A stretch of 64,000 nucleotides of DNA from positions 52,044-116,043 of the forward strand of contig JAUIRK010000759.1 of assembly GCA_030549495.1 (NCBI GenBank). Direction: 5' to 3'. The position numbers and the translations under genes are program-made. Source of the DNA: Nectonema munidae (taxonomy: Eukaryota > Nematomorpha > Nectonematoida > Nectonematidae). Shown here in pieces: positions 1 through 9,859 of this stretch. The notes under the pieces were generated by a model. That model was not told the DNA's origin and did not search any database. It saw only the letters and a list, made by a program, of their open reading frames with translations. Every line of letters starts with the position of its first letter. The stretch's first letter is position 1.

Positions 1-965
1 TCCTACGCCGGGGTAACCATAAGAAAATGTCACCCCATACCCCGGGCATAATTAGTAAAATCCTCGGAGTATATATAATTTATGAATTCTTTTTATAAGT
101 ACATGAATTTATTTAAATCTTTATTTTTGTTATAAAATCCAACATAAGACGTATATTAAATATTTATAACATAAAGATGCTAATGATAATGATATTTTAA
201 ATCAATATCTTTAAAATTTTTAAAAGTAAGCGAAAATTTAAAAACACACATTTTTGACAAGCAGAACATTTTCTTTCGTGGTATGTGAATGTAGAAGAAA
301 ATACTAGAAGAAATGAAAAAGCGTAAAAAAGAAAGAAAGGCGATTTGTATTTACAAGATGAGTTAGAAGAGTTTATAGAAGTGTAAATATAATGAAGAGA
401 AAAGTTCATCAAGAGAGAAAGTATTTGCATCTAACTCAATTAAAATGGCATTTATACTCCAAAAGAACTCAAAAAAAAGTAAGCGAAAATTTAGTTGATT
501 TAGAATTCGTGGTGGGACGAGTAATCGAAGGAAAATGTCATTAGTACAGTACTTTCCGATACCGGTGTCCCCATTCTTTTTATTCTTAGGAACATTTAAA
601 AACTTAAAAGTTGAATAATAGAAGTTCAAAGCAAAACCAAAAAGATTCTGCCCAACATTAAAAATAAGTTTACACATTGCAATATACAATTTTCAATGCA
701 TAATTACAGCTGCAATATAAATGTAACGTGTATCCGAGAAGAATGACAAAACGATTCATAACATATACTTTTTGTAATAAAGCAAAATAAAACATTAAAT
801 TTAAGAACGAAAATAGAGAATATTTTGGACAAAGTGTGTGTATTTCTTGTTTTAATGCATAACAATTTAGCATGCGTCTTTACAACTACAACATAAAAAG
901 AAAGTATGCTCCTTGTAAACAAATTTGCCACACTCACTACACCTCCTTGTTCCCCTTTTTCTACG
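1..965. other. AT-rich stretch without recognised gene
   Basis: No open frame here resembles a known protein. The first 70 bases are GC-richer than the rest, with several CCCC/GGGG blocks, and may be the edge of a repeat that continues outside the window. The remainder is ordinary AT-rich DNA. Confidence 0.5.
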
Positions 966-1440
966 CGTTCAATTTGTCGAAGAGGAGTATCCTAACGGTG
1001 GGTGTTGCAGTTCGTTTACAAGTTTTGGTAAAACGGTGAAGCGTAAGCAGATTTGGAGCGCTTTCTCTCTTTGAATCAAATCGTGTGAAAGTGCAGATTT
1101 GCGTATTTTTCTGAAGAGATATTTGACTTTAATTTGCTGGTCCTTTGGTTGCCGGTATTGAATGAAGCCAGCAAATGCTCGATTGAATGTAGAAACGAAG
1201 TTGAATAATACCTGTATCTGTGACTTCATAAATGTGCTAAGCATGTTCTCGGTGAAGAAAAGATTAACATATTTTATTCCATCTTTCACATTTTTGGACG
1301 GGTGTGGAAAATATGTTTTTTGAAGATCATCTCCCTTGAGCATCTCTGCTTGCCCAAAATATTCTGTTCAATCTGGTCTTTTGAGGAAATCTTCCTCAAT
1401 TTCCTCCTCTTCATCGCCGTTTGTTGAACTCAGGCGTTAA
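966..1440 (-). pseudogene. Unidentified coding remnant (about 124 aa open frame)
   Basis: I do not recognise this protein. The minus strand carries a 124-residue open frame (1343 to 969). Just upstream, the same frame reads an acidic run (DEEEEIEEDF) before a stop, which looks like the beginning of a real coding sequence rather than chance. The middle (GIKYVNLFFTENMLSTFM) is aromatic and hydrophobic and the C-terminal third is basic. An acidic leader followed by a segment of the type xxYxxxFFxxxLL is seen in piggyBac N-termini, so a piggyBac fragment is possible, but this is a weak inference. Confidence 0.25.
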
Positions 1441-1443
1441 CAT

Positions 1444-1953
1444 CACTTAGGGAAAAACATCTGAACCAATTTCTAACAAGGATTAGAAGGATAGAGTGGA
1501 TGGAATAAAAATTTCAATAAACAAATTATCTGCTTTCAGTCAGAACACAGTATTTACTGAGCTTGTTTGCCTCAAGGTGGCAAAAAATCTCGCTGTATTG
1601 CATTCTTTTTCAACACAGAGTTAATTTCTTACAAGTATTAGAAGCATTCATATGGTAAAATTTCAAGGTAATTTTTCCCCTTGAAACCAATGAGAAAGTT
1701 ATCTTCTGTTGGTCTAATTGTATCCCAAATGTGTAAGCAGAAAATGGGCTAATAATGCAAATGAAACTGTTTACTTTTATTCCAAGTTAAAGTTTGATTT
1801 ATAAAAAATCTATATTTTTGGTATTTGTCATGTAAATACTATTTAAACGCATAAATTAAAAGCACGTTTTTACATCAACCATGTTGATGTGCTTGCAGCT
1901 TAGAAGCAAAAAAAGGCAACCAACATCTATTCCGAAAAGTTTTCTTCAATGCG
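1444..1953. other. AT-rich stretch, nothing recognised
   Basis: Spacer between the unidentified remnant and the hAT insertion. No coding, repeat or RNA signal seen. Confidence 0.5.
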
Positions 1954-1961
1954 AGTTAGAG

Positions 1962-4138
1962 CAGGGTGACCAGACGTCCGGAAAAAGCCGGATTTGTCCG
2001 GATTTTTTCGAGAAAGAAATAATTCTGTCCGGGTATTTTTTGATCTTTAAATTGTCCGGATATTTAATTTTTTCAATTTGTTCCAATCTGAAAATAAAAT
2101 GTCGTATATTCTTCTTTTATAACAAGTTTCTGATGCCAAAAAGAAAGTGTATTTTTAATCAAAGTCTTGCAAAAAAGTACGGATTTTTGAAAGAAGGAAA
2201 AAATAAAAGTGAAGTAGAATGTTTATTGTGTCAAAACTCAACATTTATTTCAATCAGCAACAAGGGGGCTGGTGACATAGAAAAGCACATCAACACAGTT
2301 AAACACCAAAGCGCATTACAAAGTTCAAGTACTCAAATCAAAATGACAGATTATATTGATAAAAATAATAAAATACAAAATTTAAGATGCGCGGCTGAAG
2401 GAGCTTTGGTTTATCATTGTGTTAAACATGGAAGTAGCTTTAGAAATATGGAATGCACTTCTTTATTGATGAAGCAACTTTTTACAGATTCCGAGACGGC
2501 TAAAAGTATAGCCTGCTCTAGAACAAAAACATCTGCCATCATTAACAAAGTTTTTGCTCCTCATATTTTAAAAGTTAGTTTGAATGCTATAATGAGAGAA
2601 GAAATATTGTTTTATGGAATATCTGTCGATATCAGCAATCATTATTCTTTAAAAGTTGTTCCATTGGTTGTTCAATACTTTGACTGGAAAGGAGAAGGTA
2701 TTGTATCAAAAGTAATTGAAATACAAAATTTTCCAAATGAAAAGGCTGAAACATTATTCAATTATATTGTTGATACACTAGAAAAATTCGGTATTAATAG
2801 AAAATGTATTTCTTTTACTGCCGATAACTGCAATACAATGTTCGGAGAAAAAGATAATAAAGGCCAAAATAATGTTTTTTTCAAGTTACAAAGATATTTT
2901 AGTAATTTTAATCAAGTTTCTTTGGGATGCCCAGCGCATGTTTTAAACAATGCTATTCATACAGCTATAGATACCTTAGAAATTGATATTGAATTAGTTC
3001 TAACAAAGTTATTTTATTACTTTCATACATACACTGTAAGAACTGAAAACCTAAAAGATTTTTGTTCATTTGTAAACTTGAAGTTCAAAAACATTCTCTC
3101 CTTCAGTAAAACAAGATGGCTTTCTTTGTTTCCAGCTATTGAAAGAATTTTGGATTTGTTTGTAGCTTTGAAGTCTTATTTTCAACCTCAAAACAATGCT
3201 CCCACTGCTTTAAACAATTTTTTTGAGCATCCTTTCAGCGAAATTTATTTGAAACTGGTTTGTTCTTTAGCATACTTATTTCATACTTCCATTGCTAAAA
3301 TAGAAAAATCTACTAATACTGTTGTTGACAACTATGAAATTTTCACTGCAGTTTTAGAATCTTTGGAGAAACGTTTAAATGAAAACTTTTTACCGTCAGA
3401 ACTTAAAGTTTTGGTGGAAAAAAAGCTTGAAGAAGGCTACGAAACTTCATATAATAAATTTCAAAAGGATGTTAAAAAATTTTATGCGGAAGGCGTTTCT
3501 TACTTGGAGTCATGGTTGTCTTCGCTCAAAAAGTTTGCAGTTTTTCGATGGATGACTCTTAAGAAAAACATACTATGGGAAGATATTTCAAAATCGTTAA
3601 AATTTTTGGACCAAAACAACATCAAAGTTGATGATGCCAAGCTATTTGACGAATATGTATTATTAACTAAATTTTTGAATGAAGAAATAAAAAAGCCGGA
3701 GTTTTTCTCTTTATCAACTAATGAAAAATGGTTAAAGTTTTTCAAGAAACATCAAATACAAGAAAATTTTTCCGAACTTTCAATAATTGTTCAATATGTT
3801 TTTTCAATTCAAGCCCATAGTTCAAATCTGGAAAGAATTTTTTCAATGATGGAGCACCAATGGACTGATAAGAGAAATAATTTATCAATTGAAACTATAA
3901 GAAGTCTTCTTATCATAAATTATAATTTCAAAAAGTTAACTTGTGCTGAGTTTTATAGGTATCTTTTGAAGAATCAAGACCTTTTAAAAAGTATATCTTC
4001 TTCAGACAAGTATTGATTTTCTCTGCAAAATAATTTTTTTTAAAATTTTGCCTACTTTAGCATGTCCGGTTTTGTCCGGGTTTTTTCGCTGAAAATATTT
4101 TTATGTCCTCATTTTCTTTTTTTCATCTGGTAACCCTA
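1962..4138 (+). mobile_element. Complete-looking autonomous hAT transposon
   Basis: The element is 2,177 bp. It begins CAGGGTGACCAGA and ends TCTGGTAACCCTA, short imperfect terminal inverted repeats of hAT type. It is flanked by a perfect 8-bp target duplication, AGTTAGAG, at 1954-1961 and 4139-4146. TCCGG-rich subterminal motifs occur near both ends (about 1975-2060 and 4062-4082), the kind of place hAT transposases bind. The interior has one uninterrupted transposase frame, so it looks recent and possibly still able to move. Confidence 0.93.
2133..4016 (+). CDS. hAT transposase with BED-type zinc finger, 627 aa
   Basis: Cut-and-paste transposase of the hAT superfamily, acting on the inverted repeats that surround it. 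The open frame extends upstream to 1881, but that lies outside the transposon. The ATG at 2133 (MPKRKCIFNQSLAKKYGF) is the likely start, giving 627 residues, a normal hAT length. Residues about 30-60 hold a BED-like finger: Cys-x2-Cys (CLLC) and His-x5-His (HINTVKH). A central block (SVDISNHYSLKVVPLVVQYF, then SFTADNCNTMFG) fits the RNase H-like core with its acidic residues, followed by LGCPAHVLNNAIH and KTRWLSLFPAIERI. The C-terminus (SSNLERIFSMMEHQWTDKRN) is the hAT dimerisation domain. No stops or frameshifts are seen. Confidence 0.92.
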   Translation: MPKRKCIFNQSLAKKYGFLKEGKNKSEVECLLCQNSTFISISNKGAGDIEKHINTVKHQSALQSSSTQIKMTDYIDKNNKIQNLRCAAEGALVYHCVKHGSSFRNMECTSLLMKQLFTDSETAKSIACSRTKTSAIINKVFAPHILKVSLNAIMREEILFYGISVDISNHYSLKVVPLVVQYFDWKGEGIVSKVIEIQNFPNEKAETLFNYIVDTLEKFGINRKCISFTADNCNTMFGEKDNKGQNNVFFKLQRYFSNFNQVSLGCPAHVLNNAIHTAIDTLEIDIELVLTKLFYYFHTYTVRTENLKDFCSFVNLKFKNILSFSKTRWLSLFPAIERILDLFVALKSYFQPQNNAPTALNNFFEHPFSEIYLKLVCSLAYLFHTSIAKIEKSTNTVVDNYEIFTAVLESLEKRLNENFLPSELKVLVEKKLEEGYETSYNKFQKDVKKFYAEGVSYLESWLSSLKKFAVFRWMTLKKNILWEDISKSLKFLDQNNIKVDDAKLFDEYVLLTKFLNEEIKKPEFFSLSTNEKWLKFFKKHQIQENFSELSIIVQYVFSIQAHSSNLERIFSMMEHQWTDKRNNLSIETIRSLLIINYNFKKLTCAEFYRYLLKNQDLLKSISSSDKY

Positions 4139-4146
4139 AGTTAGAG

Positions 4147-4691
4147 GGAATAGACTTGACGATGAAACTTTTATGTATAACGGATTTTTTTTAAAACATA
4201 CAATATTCGATTTTATATCTTAAAATTTTAATTGTTATAAACATACTTATACCATTTTTATAACCTCGCGAAAACCCCGAGGTATATATATATTTTGTTT
4301 CGGGGACCCTGTTCCCCGAGGAATAAAAAAAGTCATCGGGGTGGACGGACACCCTAACTGCGACACTCACTACATTGCATGCCACTTTGCGAATTAAATT
4401 TTTATTTCCTATTATTTGAACCTAGAAATTCCATATAAAGAAATTGAATTTAATTATTTATTTCAATAAAAACTCATTTACAAAGACTTCTTTTTATAAA
4501 TTTAAAATTGAACCAAAATATTAACTTTCGGGCGTGAGTAAATTTGGTTAGATACTGGGTTTTGATAACTTCTGGTCTTGGGTCGATTTAGCATCAAGCC
4601 TACTTTCGTCATAGTTCGATACAAGCGACGGGTCTCACACTGGCAATAAATTCATATAAAAAATACAACCTCGGGGCAATGGAAACAGCCT
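4147..4691. other. Intergenic; contains GC-rich palindromic patch
   Basis: No gene recognised. At 4266-4322 there is a GC-rich patch in which CCCCGAGG and CCTCGGGG-like blocks face one another around TATATATATA, so the strand could fold into a stem. It resembles the edge of some repeat but I cannot name a family. Confidence 0.35.
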
Positions 4692-4720
4692 ACCCACCCC
4701 CTCTGTATCCGTCCCTGTCC
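4692..4720. mobile_element. Isolated hAT-type terminus
   Basis: On the minus strand this reads CAGGGACGGATACAGAGGGG, closely like the left end of the deleted hAT at 20599 (CAGGGATGGACCGAGAGGGG). It should be the right end of an element lying to the left, but I found no matching left end or target duplication, so it is probably a solo remnant. Confidence 0.4.
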
Positions 4721-4930
4721 AGGTAAAAGTATCAGCAAACCAATTTCCATAATCATTACAATTTTTGTCCCAAATTAAGATCAAAAAATTTAATTTACAA
4801 ATGAGCTATTCTTCACTTCTTACTTTAGTTAGTATAATTTACAGACTAACTCCCACAAGAGCAATCAACCAACTCGACCGAATTTTAATTGCATGCCTTT
4901 TGGCGGCATATTTTGCAATCACACTAAAAA

Positions 4931-4949
4931 CTCGGTATAACGGAGACTG
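4931..4949. mobile_element. pogo/Tigger-like terminal repeat remnant
   Basis: The minus strand reads CAGTCTCCGTTATACCGAG, the form of a pogo-family end. A second similar motif (ACTCCTGAGTTATAGTGAAA) follows at about 4980. Orientation does not match the Tigger relic at 5334-6295, so this belongs to another copy. Confidence 0.35.
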
Positions 4950-5908
4950 TTTTAGTTCGTACAAAACGAGTTTCACTATAACTCAGGAGTACAATAAAAA
5001 ACTTCAATTTTGTTTTTTACTGGGTTTTATTATCTCCTTCAATGAGTTGAAAGGGGTCGTTGCAAATGACGACAACTCATTTTTATTCACTTTCGACATC
5101 TTCTGTCTGTTTTCAGTTTTTTGCTAGTTGTCGTATACTCAACAAAATTTTTTTGCCCGGTCCCCTCCTTCTTGTTTTGATCGACGCCATTTGTCAGCGA
5201 TAACTAAAGCTAAAAAAATAGAGTAAAACTTATTGAACTTTTATTTATAAAAAAAAATATTTCTACTTTTTAAAAAAATCAACGATGTGTGTTTGTATTA
5301 AAGATGAGATTTTGCATTGTTTGATAAAATTTCCTACTTTCGTCTACAATCACGCATTTCTTGTGCGTCGTTTTGAGTTTGCAAGAATCTCAATATTTCA
5401 GCGCAAAGTTTAGGAGTATTAGTCGCAATTGGCGCTGGTGTTGACTGAATATTCACTTCATCATCTTCATCGCTGTGTTCTTGCGTTTGAAAACACTATC
5501 GGAAATATCTTTTATAATAGAATCATCTGTGAGAGGAGCGGTAGTAAACAATTTGGCGTCAACTTCAATGTAATTCTCTAAGTCAGATGCTGTTCGTAGT
5601 CCCACTTTGGATGATTTTTCTAGCACAAACGGTATGTTTCCAATACACTCTCTGGATCACTTGTGTATTCCTCTATAGACTGTACGAAAGCAGCGTGTTT
5701 AAAACAATTTTGAATAGTTTCACTAGGACCAAGCTTGACGAATCATATGCTGAGCATCGTGAACGTTGATTGAATAAACAGAGTTATTCTCTACGGCAGG
5801 AATTAGTTTTTCAACTAACATGACTCTGTAATGAAATTTTAGGTTTTTTATAACTACCTGGTCCATAAGGTCGTGTACGTGATGTTGTATTTGCTGGAAA
5901 AAATTGTA

Positions 5909-6059
5909 TGGGGTCGTTCAATTGACGTAACTTTTTTGATAAATTTCAACCCCCTCCCCCCCCCTCATGTCAACTTTTAGATATATCATCACTTAACAAA
6001 ATTGACATGTCAACTTTGGATACCCCCCCCCAGTTTTAGTTGAGTATTGTGAACACCCC
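5909..6059. mobile_element. 151-bp MITE with TA target duplication inside the Tigger relic
   Basis: Flanked by TA at 5907-5908 and 6060-6061. The ends are imperfect inverted repeats (TGGGGTCGTTCAAT against GGGGTGTTCACAAT on the other strand). The interior has C runs at about 5946-5956 and 6023-6031. Taking out the element plus one TA brings the flanking Tigger codons back into one frame (NITL followed by QFFPANTTS), which fixes both boundaries. A TA duplication fits the Tc1/mariner/pogo group. No coding capacity. Confidence 0.85.
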
Positions 6060-6185
6060 TAAGGTTATATTTGTTAGAGTTGTCCTTGGATGAGATGCTA
6101 CGTTATCTAATACAAGAACAACATGTCGCTTTTGAGATCGAAAACGGTTATTTAGCTTTTCCAACCATGAAAGAAATATTCTACT

Positions 6186-6211
6186 ATCCATCCATCCATC
6201 CATCCATCCAA
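6186..6211. repeat. (ATCC)n microsatellite
   Basis: About six copies of ATCC, lying within the old Tigger coding region where the minus strand now reads WMDGWMDS. Confidence 0.9.
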
Positions 6212-6295
6212 GCTTTTTTATTAGCTTTATATTCTGTTCACAAAGTTTTGACACATTTAAAACGACGGGGTTTCAACGATTTGCCAAAACTCTAT

Positions 6296-6614
6296 ATATA
6301 TAACAGCAACGCAAAATGATAAGCTAGGTTTCTCTGTATTAGCAAGTTAGTCTTATAAATAAAACGGCATTTCATCTTAGCAAGAATATGGAACATATGA
6401 TTTATTGCTTTATAAAAGTGTTTTCCTATCTACGCAAGCGTATAGAAAAGTATGAGAAAGAAATGTTTTCATTGCTTTTCACATGACTAGCCATTTTGCC
6501 AAAGCTATGAAAGCTATTACTAAAACATGATTAAAATGCCCGAAAAAAAATTTTCATGTGTTTTGAATTTATTGTTTTTATTGAAAAATTATGAAAGAAA
6601 AAAATTAAAGTTTG
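6296..6614. other. Short AT-rich spacer
   Basis: Between the Tigger relic and the next pseudogene. The N-terminal DNA-binding half of Tigger is expected here on the minus strand but could not be read. Nothing else seen. Confidence 0.4.
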
Positions 6615-8215
6615 AAGTGAGAAGAGTCGTTAGAGGCGAGCAAGCGTAATGACAAGTTTGCTTTGTTTTTGCAAGTCATGTATAATTCCTGCATGATTTT
6701 GATTGCACCTTCGCAACATTGATTGTTTCTGGGAATATTTAAATTTGATGGCTCTTGAATTCAATCGGTTGTCAAACATTTTAGAGCCTTCTCATATGGT
6801 TGTAAAGCTCTGTACAAATCAGAAAAACTCTCTACTTTAAAAGTTTGATCACTGAACCAGTAATCTGCCCAAACATATGATATAAAATAACAAATTGATA
6901 GCAATTTTTCTCTTGTTTCTGGCAATAAAAAACATGCAAGAAGAGCTAAAATGGCTCGCGAATTCCATCTGGCCTTACAAATTTTTGGAATTTTGTGAGG
7001 TACATACTTTTTCTCGATAAAAAATTAAAATTCATTCACTAAATGAAATAAAAATTTCATATCATCTCTCCAGCCACCAAGATGACTAATCACATTGATA
7101 TGTTCCGTTCTGGAAAGACTTTTGAAGATGATCGTAATTTTGGATAAGCTTTCAACAAAAAAGAAATCAACGTCAGCTTCTGATTATCACTTGGAAGTTC
7201 TTCATCCATTACAATCCGTAAAATGCGATCTAAAATATGTTGTTGGCAACTCACGAACTGTGGTTTGAATGCGCCTTTGCTCGAAAACATTCTTTGCAGC
7301 TTGATGACAACTCCATTCTTCTTGCCAGTATTCACGCTTGTAGTGTCAGAAATTATCATTAAAACTGAATTCCACAGTTTAAACTCTTCTAGTACACTTC
7401 TTATTCCCTCGGCAATCGTTTCGGCTTTACCATCATCATTCAGCTCTATTGCAGCAAGCTTTATCTCCTTTTTTTCATTTGTGACAAATATTGCTTGATA
7501 ATCTTTGCCATCAAAATGTAAACTCCATTTCTCATTACATAAAGTTTGAATAAGCTGTTGTTTCATTTTATTAGCTTCTCTATAAACTGCCTTGTGAAGA
7601 ATACCTTGTTGAGTGGGGGCTGAAATGTTAATGCCTTCTTTTTGCAACTGATTACAAATTTTCGATGCTTCCTTGCTTGATATGTTAGCTTGAGAGACGA
7701 GTTTTGCAGCTCTTGTACTTTTTGGTTCTCCTGGAAATACTGACACTATCATCGTCTTCTCTAACAAAGAATCCATCATCTGAAAGATTTTCTTCAAAAC
7801 AAATTTCAGTTTTTTGAATTTTTGAAGCTGATGCGTCGCTTGAATGATTTTTTTCAAAGCTTTTTTTCTTTTTGATGAATGAATGGTGTGAAGGCCACCA
7901 TTTTTTGGTTGAATAACCGATTGTCCTGGTGCTTTGAAGCTGAAGATTCTAATGCTTTTTGTCATCGATATTGAGCTATGTTCCGTTGATTTTGGTGATG
8001 TCAAAAATGTTATTCAAAGGTTCAAACCTGTTTTTTTCCTACAGTCTTCATACAAATTAATCACTTGTTCAATCTTAGACTGTATGGTTTGTTTCGAGAT
8101 AATTGAGAAGTTTAATGTTTGTAACGAAAGTAACAAAACTTCATCTGATATTATTTTGATCCTTTCTCTTCTTCTCTTAGTTGAACGTGCGAGTGATTGA
8201 AAACGCCCAACAATT
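6615..8215 (-). pseudogene. Relic of an uncharacterised DTTxxNTG-family transposon-like gene
   Basis: Minus-strand pseudogene read from about 8215 to 6615. The N-terminal block has STKRRRERIKIISDEVLLL and an NNIFDITKI segment. A long intact stretch (8004-7090, 304 aa) includes WSLHFDGKDYQAIFV, IKLAAIELNDDGKAETIAEG, the signature ISDTTSVNTGKKNGVVIKLQ, and VSCQQHILDRILRIVMDEEL. After one frame change and a stop it continues with GGWRDDMKFLFHLV, CKARWNSRAILALLACFLLP and WADYWFSDQTF. The order (acidic strand, DTTxxNTG, Cx2(H)H, late ARW block) recurs in the relic at 15112-16258. I know such proteins only as repeated, unnamed arthropod/cnidarian families. An RNase H-like transposase fold is an inference. 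Confidence 0.7.
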
Positions 8216-8443
8216 TGTTTTTTTCAATGGCATTCTACTTCTTTCTGCAGGCGAAAACTCCTCAATAGCTGCATTTCCTCTTTTTGAATGAGATTGAAAT
8301 TGTATTAAATTATGTTCCCATTTTTTTTGTTTTTTTCAATAATATATAAACTTTGTTTGAATGACATAATTTAAAATTCTGAAAAAATAAATAAATATAA
8401 AAAATCAAATATTTAGAGGTGGGTAAATGCTAGGTAAAAAGAG

Positions 8444-8735
8444 GCTATTTTACCAGGACCGGCAAAATAGTCGAACATGCTTTTAAGCTTATTTTCCCGG
8501 CTCTAATAATTATTTTAATGGTCACCGTAAAATAAATCTAAACTTTTTGAAAGATTTAGATAAAAAATATTTATAAAAAAAATTATAGATAAAGCATATT
8601 TATCTATTTTACTGGGACTAGTAAAATAAACTTAAAAAGTATATTTGTCTATTTTACCATGATGGCAAAATAAACACAAATACATATTTGTCTATCTTAG
8701 CGGGACCGGCAAACTAGCATATATGCAAAAATATA
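8444..8735. repeat. Degenerate tandem array, ~44-bp unit with palindromic core
   Basis: Copies of CTATTTTACYRGGACYGGYA followed by AAATA recur. The clearest begin near 8603, 8648 and 8691 (spacing 45 and 43 bp), with a more diverged copy near 8444. Each unit carries an inverted repeat TTTTAC...GTAAAA around a GGAC centre. No coding potential. Confidence 0.7.
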
Positions 8736-9859
8736 TTGAAATCTATTTTACTTTGGAATAGTTAATAATGATAAAAGAAGTTATGTGTGAACTCTTTTGT
8801 GTGAAGTTATGTGTTTGAGTTCATTCAAATTTAAAACAGGAATTTTTTTTCAGAAAAACACGAAAAAGTTGTATCTTTAGTGTTCACAATTAAAGCGAGT
8901 TCGCAATAACTCGATTTCATTGTATTTAATCTGTTCTGTCACCGGAAGCTTTGAAGTTTTCCTCCTCTGTCAAAACATTCAATATATAAATTTAACTTAT
9001 TAATTTTATGTCATATTTCCTAAAACTCTTAACTGGATCTTTTGATTGAATTTTTAAAGTAATCAGATGACATCCATGTCAAAATCTAACAATCAAAATC
9101 AAAAATTGCTATTTTTAATAAAATTTTGATATCATTAAACTGATTTCTGAGTATTTAACCTTTAAGCTTTTATTTCAAGAATGATTTTTTTTGAAACTTT
9201 AAGAGAAAAATATATACCTGAAAGTCTTTAATTTCACTGTCTCAACATTTGACAATTTCAATTCCTAAAAAGACATAATTGTTATTTTATTAAAAATGTT
9301 GTGCAATATCATCTTTTTAAAATATTTTTGTCTCCCCTTAGTTCAACCTTAAAAAGGTCTATTTTTCATCATTTTTGAAAAGAGGTGTTTGCGACTCGCT
9401 CAATCCAGGTGTTAAAATGGAAATTTTCAAAAACGGTTAAAACGAAAATTTTTAAAAAATGTTAAAATATTTCCTGTTAGTATTTGAATAAGCTGATTTC
9501 AATGGTTCAAGTTATTTTTTGCTAAAAAAATTATTCCTCAATTTTTTGTAGGACAATATATGGGATTTTGAATTAGACCTCAAAATTTTTCATATAAAAA
9601 ATAAAAATTTTATTTTTGTTTGCATATTCTTATTCAGTTAATAATTCCCTACAAATTGCTAAATAAAACATCAAAAAATGATGGAAATTTAATTCCTCCC
9701 AGGATGTTTCTTTGCCTGGAAAATATTCCTTGCCCCCTAAAATTGAAAAAGGCCCCTGACAGGGCCATACTTTTTTCTATCATTGTAAATTGATGAAAAA
9801 ATAATAAATTTAAAATTTCATTAAATTTGAAATATGTTTATGTGTACCAAGATGCAAAT
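8736..9859. other. AT-rich non-coding stretch
   Basis: No gene recognised. At about 9728-9758 the minus strand reads CAGGGGCCTTTTTCAATTTT, which resembles a hAT end, but no partner or target duplication was found. Confidence 0.45.

Larger units (their letters stand above)
5334..6295 (-). pseudogene. pogo/Tigger transposase relic (DDE_1), interrupted by a MITE
   Basis: Degraded C-terminal two thirds of a Tigger transposase on the minus strand, to be read from 6295 downward. Recognisable blocks in order: SFGKSLKPRRFKCVKTL, TEYKANKKAWM, FLSWLEKLNNRFRSQKRHVV, then the catalytic-core block LVLDNVASHP (Asp of the DDE/D triad), TLTNITL, QFFPANTTS, NLKFHYRVMLVEKLIP, VHDAQHMIRQAW and ETIQNCFKHAAF, ending in an acidic tail with a stop at 5334-5336. 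There are several stops and frame changes. The DxGS position after the NTTS block has decayed to PYGPGSYK. A 151-bp MITE sits between TLTNITL and QFFPANTTS. An ATCC repeat (GGAT on the coding strand) has grown inside the gene just after KKAWM. Confidence 0.88.

Noticed and set aside
1881-2132. Upstream extension of the hAT transposase frame
   Set aside because: The first 81 bases lie outside the transposon (left of 1962) and the next part is its subterminal repeat region; the ATG at 2133 begins family-like protein.
4765-5127. 120-aa plus-strand open frame
   Set aside because: No recognised domain; it overlaps pogo-like terminal repeat motifs and has hydrophobic low-information composition.
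9728-9758. hAT-like end (CAGGGGCCTTTTT on the minus strand)
   Set aside because: No partner end and no 8-bp duplication found.
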